Part shown: piece by piece, positions 48,073 to 56,538 of the stretch | Layout of the letters: each line of letters begins with the position of its first letter | Numbering within the stretch: position 1 is the first letter of the stretch | NCBI GenBank assembly: GCA_900100325.1 | Contig: LT629697.1 | Span: 124,001-188,000, forward strand | Reading direction: 5' to 3' | Source of the DNA: Frankineae bacterium MT45 | Lineage (GTDB): Bacteria; Actinomycetota; Actinomycetes; Mycobacteriales; Jatrophihabitantaceae | Length of the DNA stretch: 64,000 nucleotides | Notes under the pieces: generated by a model | What the model saw: only the letters and a program-made list of their open reading frames with translations | What the model was told of the DNA's origin: nothing | Databases searched by the model: none | Made by a program: the position numbers and the translations under genes

Positions 48073-48807
48073 ATGCAGGTTCAGATGCGTCACGACCCGT
48101 CCTTTACTGTGGCTCGCTGCTCCCTGGCGCCGGGTGAACCGGTGCGGGTCGAGGGCGGGGCGATGATCGCGCACAGCGCCGGCGTCACCCTCGACGCCAA
48201 GTCCGAAGGCGGCATGATGGCCGGCCTGAAACGCAGCATGCTGGGTGGCGGTTCGTTCTTCGTCACCACCTACACCGCACCGCCGCAGGGTGGCTGGGTC
48301 GACGTGGCCGGCGTGCTTCCAGGCGACACCATCTCCATCGACGTCACCCCTGAGCAACCCTTCTTCCTGCGCCGCGGCAGCTGGATCGCGAACTCCCACG
48401 GCGTCGCGATCGACACGCAGTGGGGCGGTATGCAGAACCTCTTCGGCGGCGAGGGCGGCTTTGGGTTCCGGGCGAGCGGAGACGGGCAGGCACTGGTGAG
48501 CGTCTACGGTGCGGTCGACATCATCGACCTCGAACCGGGCGAGACGGTCACCATCGACACCGGTCACGTGGTGGCCTACCACCTGTCGATCAACTTCCAG
48601 ATGCGCCGGGCCTCGCAGGGGCGGTCGATCCAGTCGTTGAAGTCCGGCGAGGGTTGGGTCTTCGATTTCAGTGGACCCGGACGGGTGCTGCTGCAGTCCC
48701 GCAACCCCGATGCCTTCGCGGCCTGGGTCTCGGCGACGGCACCGAGCGAGTCGCCGCGCGAGGGGATTGGCGGCCTCGGCGGGCTAGGTGGCCTGCTCGG
48801 GCGCTAA
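48073..48807 (+). CDS. AIM24 family protein
   Basis: 244 residues, bacterial relative of mitochondrial AIM24 (TIGR00266-type). It shows the beta-sandwich repeats FTVARCSLAPGEPVRVEGGAMIAHS, GGSFFVTTYTAPPQGGWVDVA and FFLRRGSWIANSHGVAID, with a Gly-rich end. Cytoplasmic, function unknown in bacteria. The ATG follows 78 bases after the CtaG-like gene, so it has its own ribosome site and perhaps its own promoter. Confidence 0.92.
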   Translation: MQVQMRHDPSFTVARCSLAPGEPVRVEGGAMIAHSAGVTLDAKSEGGMMAGLKRSMLGGGSFFVTTYTAPPQGGWVDVAGVLPGDTISIDVTPEQPFFLRRGSWIANSHGVAIDTQWGGMQNLFGGEGGFGFRASGDGQALVSVYGAVDIIDLEPGETVTIDTGHVVAYHLSINFQMRRASQGRSIQSLKSGEGWVFDFSGPGRVLLQSRNPDAFAAWVSATAPSESPREGIGGLGGLGGLLGR

Positions 48808-48875
48808 CCCTGCTAGGCCGGTCCGCAGGGCCGCCGAAAAGGGGCCGCCGAAAGGGAGCCGCCGAATAGACGAAT

Positions 48876-48900
48876 GCCGGGCGTTCGTGGAACGCCCGGC
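48876..48900. terminator. Bidirectional terminator
   Basis: GCCGGGCGTTC at 48876 pairs perfectly with GAACGCCCGGC at 48890 around a 3-base loop. It sits between the convergent AIM24 gene and the substrate-binding protein gene. Confidence 0.88.
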
Positions 48901-48928
48901 ACCCGTTTCACTTACTGGTTGGCTTGGC

Positions 48929-49873
48929 TCAGCCGAGACCCACACTGCTCAGCCACGCCTTGGCCACGGTGTCCGAGTCCTGCTTGTCCACCTGAACCTT
49001 GGTGACCAGGCTGGCCAGCGTCGCCGTGTCGAGCTTGGCCGACACCGCGTTGGCCGCGTCGGTGATCGTCGAGGTCAACTTCGCCTTGCTGACCAGCGGG
49101 ATGATGTTCTGTGCCGCGAACATGCTCTTCGGGTCGGTGAGCGAGACGAAGTCGTTCGCCGCGATCGACGGGTCGGTCGAGAAGATGTCGGCCGCGTCGA
49201 TGTTGCCGTTCTTCAGCGAATCCACCGTGATCGAGCCCGAGGCCGAGATCGGGGTGAAGGTCCCGAAGGTCACGCCGTAGACCGACTTCAGGGCCGGTAC
49301 ACCATCGGCCCGGGTCTGGAAGGCCGCCGGCGCGCCCAGCGTCAGCTTGCTGGCCACCGACTGAAGGTCGGCTATCGAGGTCAGGTGGTACTTCGACGCC
49401 GTGGCCTTAGTGACCGTGATGGTGTCGCTGTCCTGAGCCGCCGCGTACTGCAGCACGGAGAGGTCGCTGCCGGCCGCGGTAGGCAGTGCGGCGTAGACGT
49501 CAGCCGGCGACTTGGCGGTCGCCTTCGGGTCCAGGTAGTAGAGGATCGATCCGCTGTACTCCGGGATGAAGTCGATGGATCCGTCCTTCAGCGCCGGGAT
49601 GTAGGCCGCGCGCTCACCGATGTTGAGCTTCTTCGTGACCTTCACGCCCTTGGCCGACATCGCGTCGGCGTAGATGTTCGCCAGCAGGACGTTCTCAGCG
49701 AAGTCAGCCGAGCCGACGATGACCGAACCCGGCCCGGAGGCCGCCGACGCGTTGCTGCCGCCGGATGTGGGAGCGCCCGTGGTGGACTTCGACGAACTGC
49801 CGCTGCTGCCGCAGGCCGTCAGAGCGAGTGCGGCGGCCACCCCGGCGACCGCGAGTAGCGAAATGCGTTTCAT
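48929..49873 (-). CDS. Osmoprotectant-type ABC transporter substrate-binding lipoprotein
   Basis: 314 residues. ATG at 49873 with AAGGAG just upstream; signal peptide MKRISLLAVAGVAAALALTAC has the lipobox. The OpuAC/OpuBC-type fold shows as VIVGSADFAENVLLANIYADAM, IGERAAYIPALKDGSIDFIPEYSG, a DADIFST-like segment (NIDAADIFSTDPSI) and NIIPLV near the end. These proteins bind quaternary amines such as glycine betaine, carnitine, choline or, in some lineages, ergothioneine. Last gene of the iclR-led operon, 55 bases after the permease. Confidence 0.92.
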   Translation of the reverse strand: MKRISLLAVAGVAAALALTACGSSGSSSKSTTGAPTSGGSNASAASGPGSVIVGSADFAENVLLANIYADAMSAKGVKVTKKLNIGERAAYIPALKDGSIDFIPEYSGSILYYLDPKATAKSPADVYAALPTAAGSDLSVLQYAAAQDSDTITVTKATASKYHLTSIADLQSVASKLTLGAPAAFQTRADGVPALKSVYGVTFGTFTPISASGSITVDSLKNGNIDAADIFSTDPSIAANDFVSLTDPKSMFAAQNIIPLVSKAKLTSTITDAANAVSAKLDTATLASLVTKVQVDKQDSDTVAKAWLSSVGLG

Positions 49874-49928
49874 GATTCTCCTTGTTTGCTTACTGAAAAT
49901 GTTGCTCGCTGAATTCTTGATGGGCCGG

Positions 49929-50771
49929 TCAGACGTTTGCCGGTAGCACCTCCGGATTTTGGATGGCGATGCCATCGGAGCGTCGTGCCGCGCGGCCGAA
50001 TCGACCGGAGACACCCGGCGAGACGAGCACCCGTTGCAGCAGGGCGAGAAGGAAGTCAGCCGTCATGGCCAGCACGGCAACCGTGATCCCGGCGCAGACC
50101 ATGGCCGGATATCCGTGCTGGGGATCGTTGAACTGCTGAGCGCCGTTGATGATCAGCTGCCCGAGACCCCCGAGGAAGGGCACGTACGCGGCCACCGTCG
50201 CAGTGGCGATGACCTGCAGGGTGGCACTGCGGATGCCCGAAATTATCAGGGGAAGCGCGATCGGCACCTCCACCTGGCGCACGATCTGGCCGCCGGTCAT
50301 ACCCATGCCGGTGGCGGCGTCCCGGATCGCCGGGTCGACGTTCTGCACGCCGGCGTAGGTGTTGGTGAGAATGGCCGGAATAGCCAATACGATAAGGACG
50401 ATCTCGATCGGGATGACGAACGGCAGGCCGCCCCTCGGGATCAGACCGGGAACCGCCGTCTTGAGATGGATGTGCGGCGAGATCCACACCACCAGCAGCA
50501 CCACGAACCCAAGCGTCGGGATGGCCCGCATACCGTTGGTGAGGCCGCCGACCAGCACAACCCCGCGACCGGTGTGGCCGATGAGCAGGCCGAGCGGCAG
50601 CGCGATGGCGATCGCCACCAGCACCGCCACGACGGTGTAGACGATGTGTTCGCGCATCAGGAGCAGCAGACCCTGCGGCCCCCACCAGTTGGACGGGTCG
50701 TTGAACCAGACCCGAATTGTGTCGAAGGAGAGGCTGGTCGATCCGTCGGCCAGGACGGTGGTGGAGCTCAT
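49929..50771 (-). CDS. Osmoprotectant-type ABC transporter permease 2
   Basis: 280 residues with five to six membrane spans and the inner-membrane loop GMRAIPTLGFVVLL...TNTYAGVQNVDPAIRDAATGMGMT, the EAA-like contact motif for the ATPase. IPTLGFVVLL is the OpuBB/OpuCD-type signature. N-terminal extension of ~35 residues outside the core. ATG lies in an ATGA overlap with permease 1. Confidence 0.93.
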   Translation of the reverse strand: MSSTTVLADGSTSLSFDTIRVWFNDPSNWWGPQGLLLLMREHIVYTVVAVLVAIAIALPLGLLIGHTGRGVVLVGGLTNGMRAIPTLGFVVLLVVWISPHIHLKTAVPGLIPRGGLPFVIPIEIVLIVLAIPAILTNTYAGVQNVDPAIRDAATGMGMTGGQIVRQVEVPIALPLIISGIRSATLQVIATATVAAYVPFLGGLGQLIINGAQQFNDPQHGYPAMVCAGITVAVLAMTADFLLALLQRVLVSPGVSGRFGRAARRSDGIAIQNPEVLPANV

Positions 50772-51421
50772 CGGCCCGCCACCGCACGCTTCCAGGGCGT
50801 CATGACGCGCAGCGAGAGCAGGATGATCGAGTCGAAGATGAGCGCGAGCATCATGATGAGGATGATCCCCAGCAGGATCGGCGTGATCTCACCCGTCTGG
50901 TAGCCGTTGGTGAAGAGCGACCCGAGCTGCGAGATGCCGACCACCGATGCCACCGAGACCAGGCTGACGTTGGAGACCGCGGCGACGCGCAGCCCGGCAC
51001 CAATCACCGGTACCGCGATCGGGAACTGCACCGCGAAGAGCCGCTGCGTCCCGGTGTACCCCATCGCCGACGCCGCGGCCAGCGTCTCGGGCGACACGGA
51101 ATTCAGCCCGTCGGCGACGACCCGTACCAGCAGGGCCACCGTATAGACGGTCAGCGCGACGGCGATGTTGATCGGGGAGAGCACTTTTGTGCCAAGAATT
51201 CCAGGGAGAACGACGAAGAGGACGAGCGACGGAATCGTGTACAGGATCCCGGCCGCGGTGGAGAGCGGCGGGTAGGACCAGCGGAAGCGGCTGGCGATCC
51301 AGCCGATCGGCAGCGCGATGGCGAGGCCGACCACCAGCGGCACGAGCGCCAGCCAGACCGTCGTCCAGATCCAGCCGACTATCTCGGTCTGGTCGTGGCG
51401 GAAGTAGTCCCAGATCTTCAT
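50768..51421 (-). CDS. Osmoprotectant-type ABC transporter permease 1
   Basis: 217 residues, five spans, with ILYTIPSLVLFVVLPGILG (the matching signature of permease 1 in these systems) and LLVRVVADGLNSVSPETLAAASAMGYT as the ATPase-contact loop. Length fits the family. The ATG overlaps the ATPase stop as ATGA, so ATPase and both permeases are translated as a coupled set. Confidence 0.94.
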   Translation of the reverse strand: MKIWDYFRHDQTEIVGWIWTTVWLALVPLVVGLAIALPIGWIASRFRWSYPPLSTAAGILYTIPSLVLFVVLPGILGTKVLSPINIAVALTVYTVALLVRVVADGLNSVSPETLAAASAMGYTGTQRLFAVQFPIAVPVIGAGLRVAAVSNVSLVSVASVVGISQLGSLFTNGYQTGEITPILLGIILIMMLALIFDSIILLSLRVMTPWKRAVAGR

Positions 51422-52563
51422 GGCGCGGGCTGCCCCGAGGTTCGGGAGAGGAACGATTCGGTCGAGGCGCGCTGAATGCGCTCCAGAACGACATTCGCCG
51501 TGACTGTGCCGAGCAGGTAACCGTTCTCGTCGACGACCGCGCCCCGGCCGCTGGGTGAGGAGAGGGCGGCGTCCAGCGTCTCGCGAAGCGAGCTCTTCCC
51601 CTCGCGGGCCAGCGTCCCCCCGAGGTTGAGCAGGTCCGGCGTCACGTCGCCGCGCAGCGCCTCGTCCGAGACGCCGGCCACCGACAGCCAGCCCAGCGGG
51701 GCGTTGTGCTCGTCGACCACGATCACCCAGCCGTCCTGGGCCCGATCCTTAGCCGTGGTGAGCGGCGCGCCGACGCTGACGACGGGCTCCTCCGCGAGCG
51801 GCAGCGGGCCGGCCGACGTGAAACCGAGCGCGCGGTAGCCCCGGTCGCGTCCGACGAAACCGGCCACGAATGGGTCGGCCGGATGGGAGAGGAGTTCGGC
51901 CGGGGTGGCGAACTGGGCCAGGTGACCGCCAACCCTCAGCACGGCGACGTGGTCGCCGAGCTTGATCGCCTCGTCGATGTCGTGAGTGACGAAGACGATC
52001 GTCTTTCCCAGCTCACTCTGCAGCCGGAGGAACTCGTTCTGCAGCTGCTCGCGAACCACCGGGTCGACCGCACTGAACGGCTCATCCATCAGCATCACCG
52101 GCGGGTCGGCGGCCAGCGCCCGGGCCACACCGACGCGCTGCTGCTGCCCACCGGAGAGCTGGGCCGGGTAGCGCTTGGCGAGCTTCGGATCCAGGCCCAC
52201 CCGCTCCATCAGCTCGAAGGCCTTGCGGCGGGCCTCCTTCTTGTTCTCGCCCAGCAGCACCGGGACGGTGGCGATGTTGTCGACGATGGTGCGATGCGGA
52301 AAGAGGCCGGCGTTCTGGATGACGTAGCCGATTCCCCGGCGCAGCTGGGGCGGCGAGACCTTGGAGACGTCGCGGTCGTCCAGCCAGATCGTGCCGCTGG
52401 TCAGCTCGACCATGCGATTGATCATGCGCAGGCTGGTCGTCTTGCCGCAGCCGGAGGGGCCGACGAGGACCGTGATCTCGCCAGAGGGGGCAGTCAGGTC
52501 GAGTGAGTCGACGGCGACGGTCCCGTCCGGGTACCGCTTGGTCACGGATTCGAAGCGGATCAT
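51418..52563 (-). CDS. Osmoprotectant-type ABC transporter ATPase with CBS domains
   Basis: 381 residues. GPSGCGKTTSLRMINRM is Walker A, YVIQNAGLFPHRTIVDNIA the Q-loop region, LSGGQQQRVGVARAL the signature and MLMDEPFSAVDPV Walker B. The C-terminal ~140 residues form two CBS-like modules (VIVVDEHNAPLGWLSV, AVVDENGYLLGTVT), which in OpuA-type importers sense ionic strength or c-di-AMP. GATP(overlap): ATG start inside an ATGA overlap with iclR. Confidence 0.95.
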   Translation of the reverse strand: MIRFESVTKRYPDGTVAVDSLDLTAPSGEITVLVGPSGCGKTTSLRMINRMVELTSGTIWLDDRDVSKVSPPQLRRGIGYVIQNAGLFPHRTIVDNIATVPVLLGENKKEARRKAFELMERVGLDPKLAKRYPAQLSGGQQQRVGVARALAADPPVMLMDEPFSAVDPVVREQLQNEFLRLQSELGKTIVFVTHDIDEAIKLGDHVAVLRVGGHLAQFATPAELLSHPADPFVAGFVGRDRGYRALGFTSAGPLPLAEEPVVSVGAPLTTAKDRAQDGWVIVVDEHNAPLGWLSVAGVSDEALRGDVTPDLLNLGGTLAREGKSSLRETLDAALSSPSGRGAVVDENGYLLGTVTANVVLERIQRASTESFLSRTSGQPAP

Positions 52564-53279
52564 CCGGCCACCACCTCACTGCGCGTCTCGGGCTGCATCT
52601 GGGAACTCTCCGGCTGGTCGGCGGCGAACTGCCGGCTCAACGATGCTGCTTCGCGGTTGACGATCCGGCCGATGCATTCGACGTGCGGCTCGTCCAACCG
52701 GTAGGTAGGGCCAACCACCGAGATGACGCCGGCTATTCCGCCGCTGCGGCGGATCGGCGCGGCGAGGGCCGTCACGTCCGGCTCGACCGATGAGCTGTAG
52801 GCGACGTACCCGGACGCGGGAACCTCGCCCCGCAGCACCTCGCCGGCCGCCGTCGCCTTCAGCGGAATCGTGCGGCCGACCCAGCTGGTGTGCCGCACCG
52901 CGTGCGTCCCCTCCACCATGCCGATGTAGACGGCGGTGTCACCGGGCCCCGGAATGCTGAGATAGGTCGATTCACCGCTCGCCTCGGCGATCCGACGCAG
53001 CGCCGGTTCGCAGAGGCGCACCAGCGACTGGCGTCCGAGCGCCGACGCGCCGATCTGGATCACCCGAGTGCCGGCCCGGAAGGTGCCGTCCCGGTCACGG
53101 CTGAGAAAGTCCGAACTCTCCAGGGTGCGCAGCAGACGCAGCGCCGTGCTCGACGGCAGGCCGGAGCGGCGGGAACACTCGGCCAGCGTGAGGGCGCCCT
53201 GATCGCAGACTTCAGCCAGCAGTCCGAGCGCGCGTTCGACGGCGCGAGTAGAGGACCTCGCGACAGTGTCTGCAGTCAT
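52560..53279 (-). CDS. IclR-family regulator
   Basis: 239 residues. N-terminal winged helix with ALGLLAEVCDQGALTLAECSRRSGLPSSTALRLLRTLESSDFLSRD, then the IclR ligand domain (SLVRLCEPALRRIAEASGES, YIGMVEGTHAVR, GRTIPLKATAAGEVLRGE, APIRRSGGIAGVISVVGP). It is the first gene of the operon with the transporter and overlaps the ATPase gene by four bases, so it probably senses the transported compound or a product of it. It is divergent from the ammonia-lyase-like gene across 248 bases. Confidence 0.93.
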   Translation of the reverse strand: MTADTVARSSTRAVERALGLLAEVCDQGALTLAECSRRSGLPSSTALRLLRTLESSDFLSRDRDGTFRAGTRVIQIGASALGRQSLVRLCEPALRRIAEASGESTYLSIPGPGDTAVYIGMVEGTHAVRHTSWVGRTIPLKATAAGEVLRGEVPASGYVAYSSSVEPDVTALAAPIRRSGGIAGVISVVGPTYRLDEPHVECIGRIVNREAASLSRQFAADQPESSQMQPETRSEVVAG

Positions 53280-53396
53280 AAGTGAGTTGAACTCCAGCCA
53301 TGGATGAGCTGCTACAAAGATTGCACAGCCGTATGACAGTGCTTCTCGGGCGCAGGGACGTGCGATGCCGCCTAATGGAATGCACCCACCGACTAG

Positions 53397-53409
53397 TGAA
53401 ACCGTTCCA
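53397..53409. promoter_or_regulatory. Candidate operator in the iclR / lyase divergent region
   Basis: TGAAACCGTTCCA is an imperfect palindrome about a central C (reverse complement TGGAACGGTTTCA), in the 248-base region between iclR and the lyase-like gene. Shape fits IclR-type sites loosely. Low certainty. Confidence 0.25.
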
Positions 53410-53527
53410 CAGTGCCGACAATTGCAGAAGGGACTGAACGGATTAACCTGCGTATGCGTGACCCAATCGTTACCGAATCCCGCCAGGGCATCTCCCGGTT
53501 CTACATAGCTGAGATAGGAATAATAGG

Positions 53528-54976
53528 GTGCTCCGCCTAGACGGTAGGACGCTGCAGGTCTCCCAGCTCGCGTGGGCCGCCGACGAGGTGACCGAGGTCA
53601 TCGTCACCGCCGAGGCCCGGGCACGGGTCGCCGCCTCGCACGACTTCGCGGAGTCCGTCGCCGCCAGTCGTGACGTCTATGGGCGCTCGACTGGGGTCGG
53701 CGCCAATCGGGTCACTCCGGTGAAGGGTTCGCAGGAGCATGCGCTGCGGCTCCTCCGCTCGCACTCCACGGCGGCCGGGCCGGCGCGTTCGCGACGACGG
53801 GTGCGGGCGATGCTGCTGGTGCGCCTGAATCAACTCGCGGCCGGCGGCAGCGGCGTCAATCCGCTGCTCGTCGACGCCCTCACCGACCAACTCACCGCCG
53901 ACGCCCAGCCGACAATTCTCGAACTCGGCAGTATCGGCACCGGCGACCTGGCCACGCTGGCCACCGAGGCCCTGGCCCTGGCCGGTGAGGTCCCCTGTAC
54001 GCCACCGCTGAAATCGCTGGTGCAGATCACCGCCGGCGATGCGCTGCCCTTCATCAGCAGCAACGCGGCGACGATCGCCGATGCGGCGCTGGCCTGCGCC
54101 GACCTGACCCGACTCGCCACGGCGGGCACCAGTGTGGCCGCGCTCGCCTTCGCCGCGCTCCACGGCAACGTCGAGGCGATCGGCCCGACGGCCGAGATTG
54201 GGTCGCCTTTTCCAGGGGTTTCTCAAGTCTGCCGCACCTTGATCGGCCTGCTCGGCGAGACAGTCCCGGCCCGGCTGCAGGACCCGTTCGGCCTCCGCGC
54301 GCTACCCCAGGTGCACGGCGCCTTCCTGGACGCGCTGGCTCGGGCCGGCCAGGTCGCGGAGACGATGGCCAACACGCCGAGTGAGAATCCGCTCTTCCTG
54401 CCGCAGAGCGGGGTGGCTCACCACGGCGGCTTCCACGCGGTCTACCTGAGCCAGGCCCTGGACGCGCTCACCTCGGCGCTGGCCCAGACGGCCCAGCTAA
54501 GCCTGGCCCGTCTCACCTACCTCAATGACCCTGCCCTTACCGGCCAGTCATCGTTTCTGGCCACCGCCGAACCGGGCGCCTCCGGCACGATGATCCTGGA
54601 GTACGTGGCCGCCTCCGCCCTGGCCGAGTTGCGCGTCTGGGCCACACCGGTCGGGGTGCAGGGCATCGCGCTCTCGCAGGGAACCGAGGATGACGCGAGC
54701 TTTGCCGCCACCGCCGCCGGCAACGCCCTACGGGCGGTGAGCGCCTACTCGGTGGTGCTGGCCTGCGAACTGGTGGCCGCGGTTCGGTCCCTCCGCCTGG
54801 ACGCAACCGAGGCGAACACCCCGGCTCTCAAGAAGATTCTCGCCGCGTGTGCCGATCTCCCGGAGGGCCTCGACGACCGCTCCCTCACCGACGACATCGC
54901 GATCGCCCAGGATTTACTGCTGATTCTCGGCGATCAGACGACCATGTCGTCCAGCGGGCGCAACTCGTCGGCATAG
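53528..54976 (+). CDS. Aromatic amino-acid lyase-family protein lacking the MIO tripeptide
   Basis: 482 residues of the histidine/phenylalanine ammonia-lyase superfamily. VYGRSTGVGANR holds the catalytic Tyr (Tyr51), AMLLVRLNQLAAGGSGVNP and TPSENPLFL follow family blocks. The cofactor-forming Ala-Ser-Gly of GASGDLAPL is replaced here by Gly137-Thr138-Gly139 in GSIGTGDLATL, so the MIO electrophile probably cannot form as usual. MIO-free relatives such as ergothionase eliminate trimethylamine instead of ammonia. A GTG start is used. The 3' end overlaps the convergent dioxygenase-like gene by 43 bases. Substrate unknown. Confidence 0.85.
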   Translation: MLRLDGRTLQVSQLAWAADEVTEVIVTAEARARVAASHDFAESVAASRDVYGRSTGVGANRVTPVKGSQEHALRLLRSHSTAAGPARSRRRVRAMLLVRLNQLAAGGSGVNPLLVDALTDQLTADAQPTILELGSIGTGDLATLATEALALAGEVPCTPPLKSLVQITAGDALPFISSNAATIADAALACADLTRLATAGTSVAALAFAALHGNVEAIGPTAEIGSPFPGVSQVCRTLIGLLGETVPARLQDPFGLRALPQVHGAFLDALARAGQVAETMANTPSENPLFLPQSGVAHHGGFHAVYLSQALDALTSALAQTAQLSLARLTYLNDPALTGQSSFLATAEPGASGTMILEYVAASALAELRVWATPVGVQGIALSQGTEDDASFAATAAGNALRAVSAYSVVLACELVAAVRSLRLDATEANTPALKKILAACADLPEGLDDRSLTDDIAIAQDLLLILGDQTTMSSSGRNSSA

Positions 54977-55521
54977 GAGACCGACCTGCGCCGCAGCACT
55001 CCAGTGCGGCTCACCGTGTACTGTCCGAGGCGCCACAACGGTGGCGAGTACGCATGGATCGAGACGCTGCCCTCGTCCCGTCCGACGAGACGGTGGATGT
55101 GTTCGGGACCGAAGCAGAAGATCTGGCCGGCCGGTACGTCCGTGGCGAGGCTCGGAACCCCGACGGCCATGTTGTGCTCGACGAGGCACCCCTCGACCAC
55201 CGCCACCGCTCCCGAGGAGATGTCGTGGTCGTGCCAGCCGGTGTCGTTGCTCGGGGTCCAGCAGAGCACCCAGACGTCGACGTGCGCGTCGCGGTAGAGC
55301 GAGACGTAGTGCCGCTCGCCATCGGAGTAGGCGACGTGCTGGCGCCACAGTTCGGGCGTGGCGGCCACCGAACCGGCGAGCTCCAGCAGCTCGTGGCGGT
55401 CGAGGTCTCGTCCGGGGAGCGCCTGCAGGGTGACCTCGTGACCGCCGGCGTTGAGCCGCAGCGCGGTCTGGGCCGGCACGTAGTCGGAGACGGCGTCAGA
55501 GAGGCTGTCGGCGTCGATCAC
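54934..55521 (-). CDS. Cysteine-dioxygenase-family (cupin) thiol dioxygenase
   Basis: 195 residues. Cupin motif 1 is WVLCWTPSNDTGWHDHDISSGA (His-x-His, iron ligands) and motif 2 ends with FGPEHIHRL and SIHAYSPPL, giving the third His. This matches type I cysteine dioxygenase or 3-mercaptopropionate dioxygenase of bacteria, which add O2 to a thiol to give a sulfinate. The GTG start overlaps the amidohydrolase stop as GTGA, so both are made together. The 3' end runs 43 bases into the convergent lyase gene. Confidence 0.88.
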   Translation of the reverse strand: MIDADSLSDAVSDYVPAQTALRLNAGGHEVTLQALPGRDLDRHELLELAGSVAATPELWRQHVAYSDGERHYVSLYRDAHVDVWVLCWTPSNDTGWHDHDISSGAVAVVEGCLVEHNMAVGVPSLATDVPAGQIFCFGPEHIHRLVGRDEGSVSIHAYSPPLWRLGQYTVSRTGVLRRRSVSYADELRPLDDMVV

Positions 55522-56435
55522 GGTGATCCACCGGCCAGCAGACGTCGGGGATTGGCGACGTTGATCGCGTGCCGCACCGCGTCACCCCCGAAGGCCTCGG
55601 GGAGCTCGACCGGCTCGGCGTAGGGGCGGTCGCTGCCGAAGACGATGACGTCGACGCCGAGCGCCCGGATGACCGCGTCCAGACCCTGCGGGCCGTAGGA
55701 GGAGCTGTCGACGAAGGCGTCCGGATCGACGGTCAGCCCGGTGCCACCGCGGGCCAGGTACCGCTCCTGGTGGGCCGGCGCCAATCCGGCGCAGGCGACG
55801 AAACAGACGCGCAGCGTTGGCAGCAGGCTCCGGCCGACGGCGGCCCAGGCCCACCAGGCCGACTGCAACTGAGCCGTGTAGTTCACCACTGGGGCCCACC
55901 AGGCCTGCTCGGTCGGGCCGTGCTCACCGGAGACCGGCCCGGGATGGACCAGCACCGGTCGGTTGGCGGCTTGACACACCTCGAGCGTGGGGAGCAGTTG
56001 CTGTAGCAGGGCCGGGGTGGCCAGCCAGTTGGCCGACACCTCGAGGCCGACGAAACGCTCCCCGGCCAGGCGGCGGGCGAGCAGGTCGAGGTCGGGGTCG
56101 GCGTAGGTGGTGGCGGCCCAGGCCCCGAAGGGCGCCGGCAGTTCGGCGACGCCTTCGTGCCAGGCCTCCAACAGCGGGCTGGCCTCCTCCGGCTTCAGGT
56201 CGTGAATGCCCAGGCCGGCCGAGAGGGAGAGGAGCACGCGCTCGGCACCGGCCTCGGCCGCGGCCCGGGTGGGTACGTCGTGGTGGGCCGGGTTCACCGG
56301 GAAGGGCGCCTCACCGGCCAGCTGCAGCGTCCACCCGTCGAGAAAGGGTGGTTCACTGCGGGCACGGAGCGCGTCGACGAGGGCAGCCGGCCAGAGATGC
56401 TGGTGCACGTCGATGCGCCCTGGCAGCGGACTCAC
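55518..56435 (-). CDS. Amidohydrolase 2-family metal-dependent hydrolase
   Basis: 305 residues from the GTG at 56435, chosen because GGAGG lies seven bases upstream and RIDVHQHLWP then comes at the start. The TIM-barrel signs are DVHQHLW (metal HxH), VLVHPGPV in the middle and FGSDRPYAEP near the end (metal Asp). The family includes decarboxylases and lactonases as well as amidases. A longer open frame to 56588 has no such start and crosses the operators. It heads the operon with the dioxygenase-like gene and is divergent from the LacI regulator. Confidence 0.85.
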   Translation of the reverse strand: MSPLPGRIDVHQHLWPAALVDALRARSEPPFLDGWTLQLAGEAPFPVNPAHHDVPTRAAAEAGAERVLLSLSAGLGIHDLKPEEASPLLEAWHEGVAELPAPFGAWAATTYADPDLDLLARRLAGERFVGLEVSANWLATPALLQQLLPTLEVCQAANRPVLVHPGPVSGEHGPTEQAWWAPVVNYTAQLQSAWWAWAAVGRSLLPTLRVCFVACAGLAPAHQERYLARGGTGLTVDPDAFVDSSSYGPQGLDAVIRALGVDVIVFGSDRPYAEPVELPEAFGGDAVRHAINVANPRRLLAGGSP

Positions 56436-56456
56436 GGGCTGGCCTCCGGAGGATAG

Positions 56457-56468
56457 TGAATCGATTAA
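56457..56468. promoter_or_regulatory. LacI-type operator, copy 1
   Basis: TGAATCGATTAA is a near-perfect 12-base palindrome with a central CG, as expected for LacI-family regulators. It lies 22 bases before the amidohydrolase start. Confidence 0.6.
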
Positions 56469-56482
56469 CTGACACGATACAG

Positions 56483-56494
56483 TGAAGCGGTTCA
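56483..56494. promoter_or_regulatory. LacI-type operator, copy 2
   Basis: TGAAGCGGTTCA has TGAA/TTCA arms and a CG centre, 26 bases from copy 1 centre to centre and 45 bases before the lacI-like start. Both copies fit TGAANCGNTTNA. Confidence 0.6.
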
Positions 56495-56538
56495 CGTCGC
56501 CATACCCGACACCGCCCCCGGCACCGTAGGCTGGCGAC

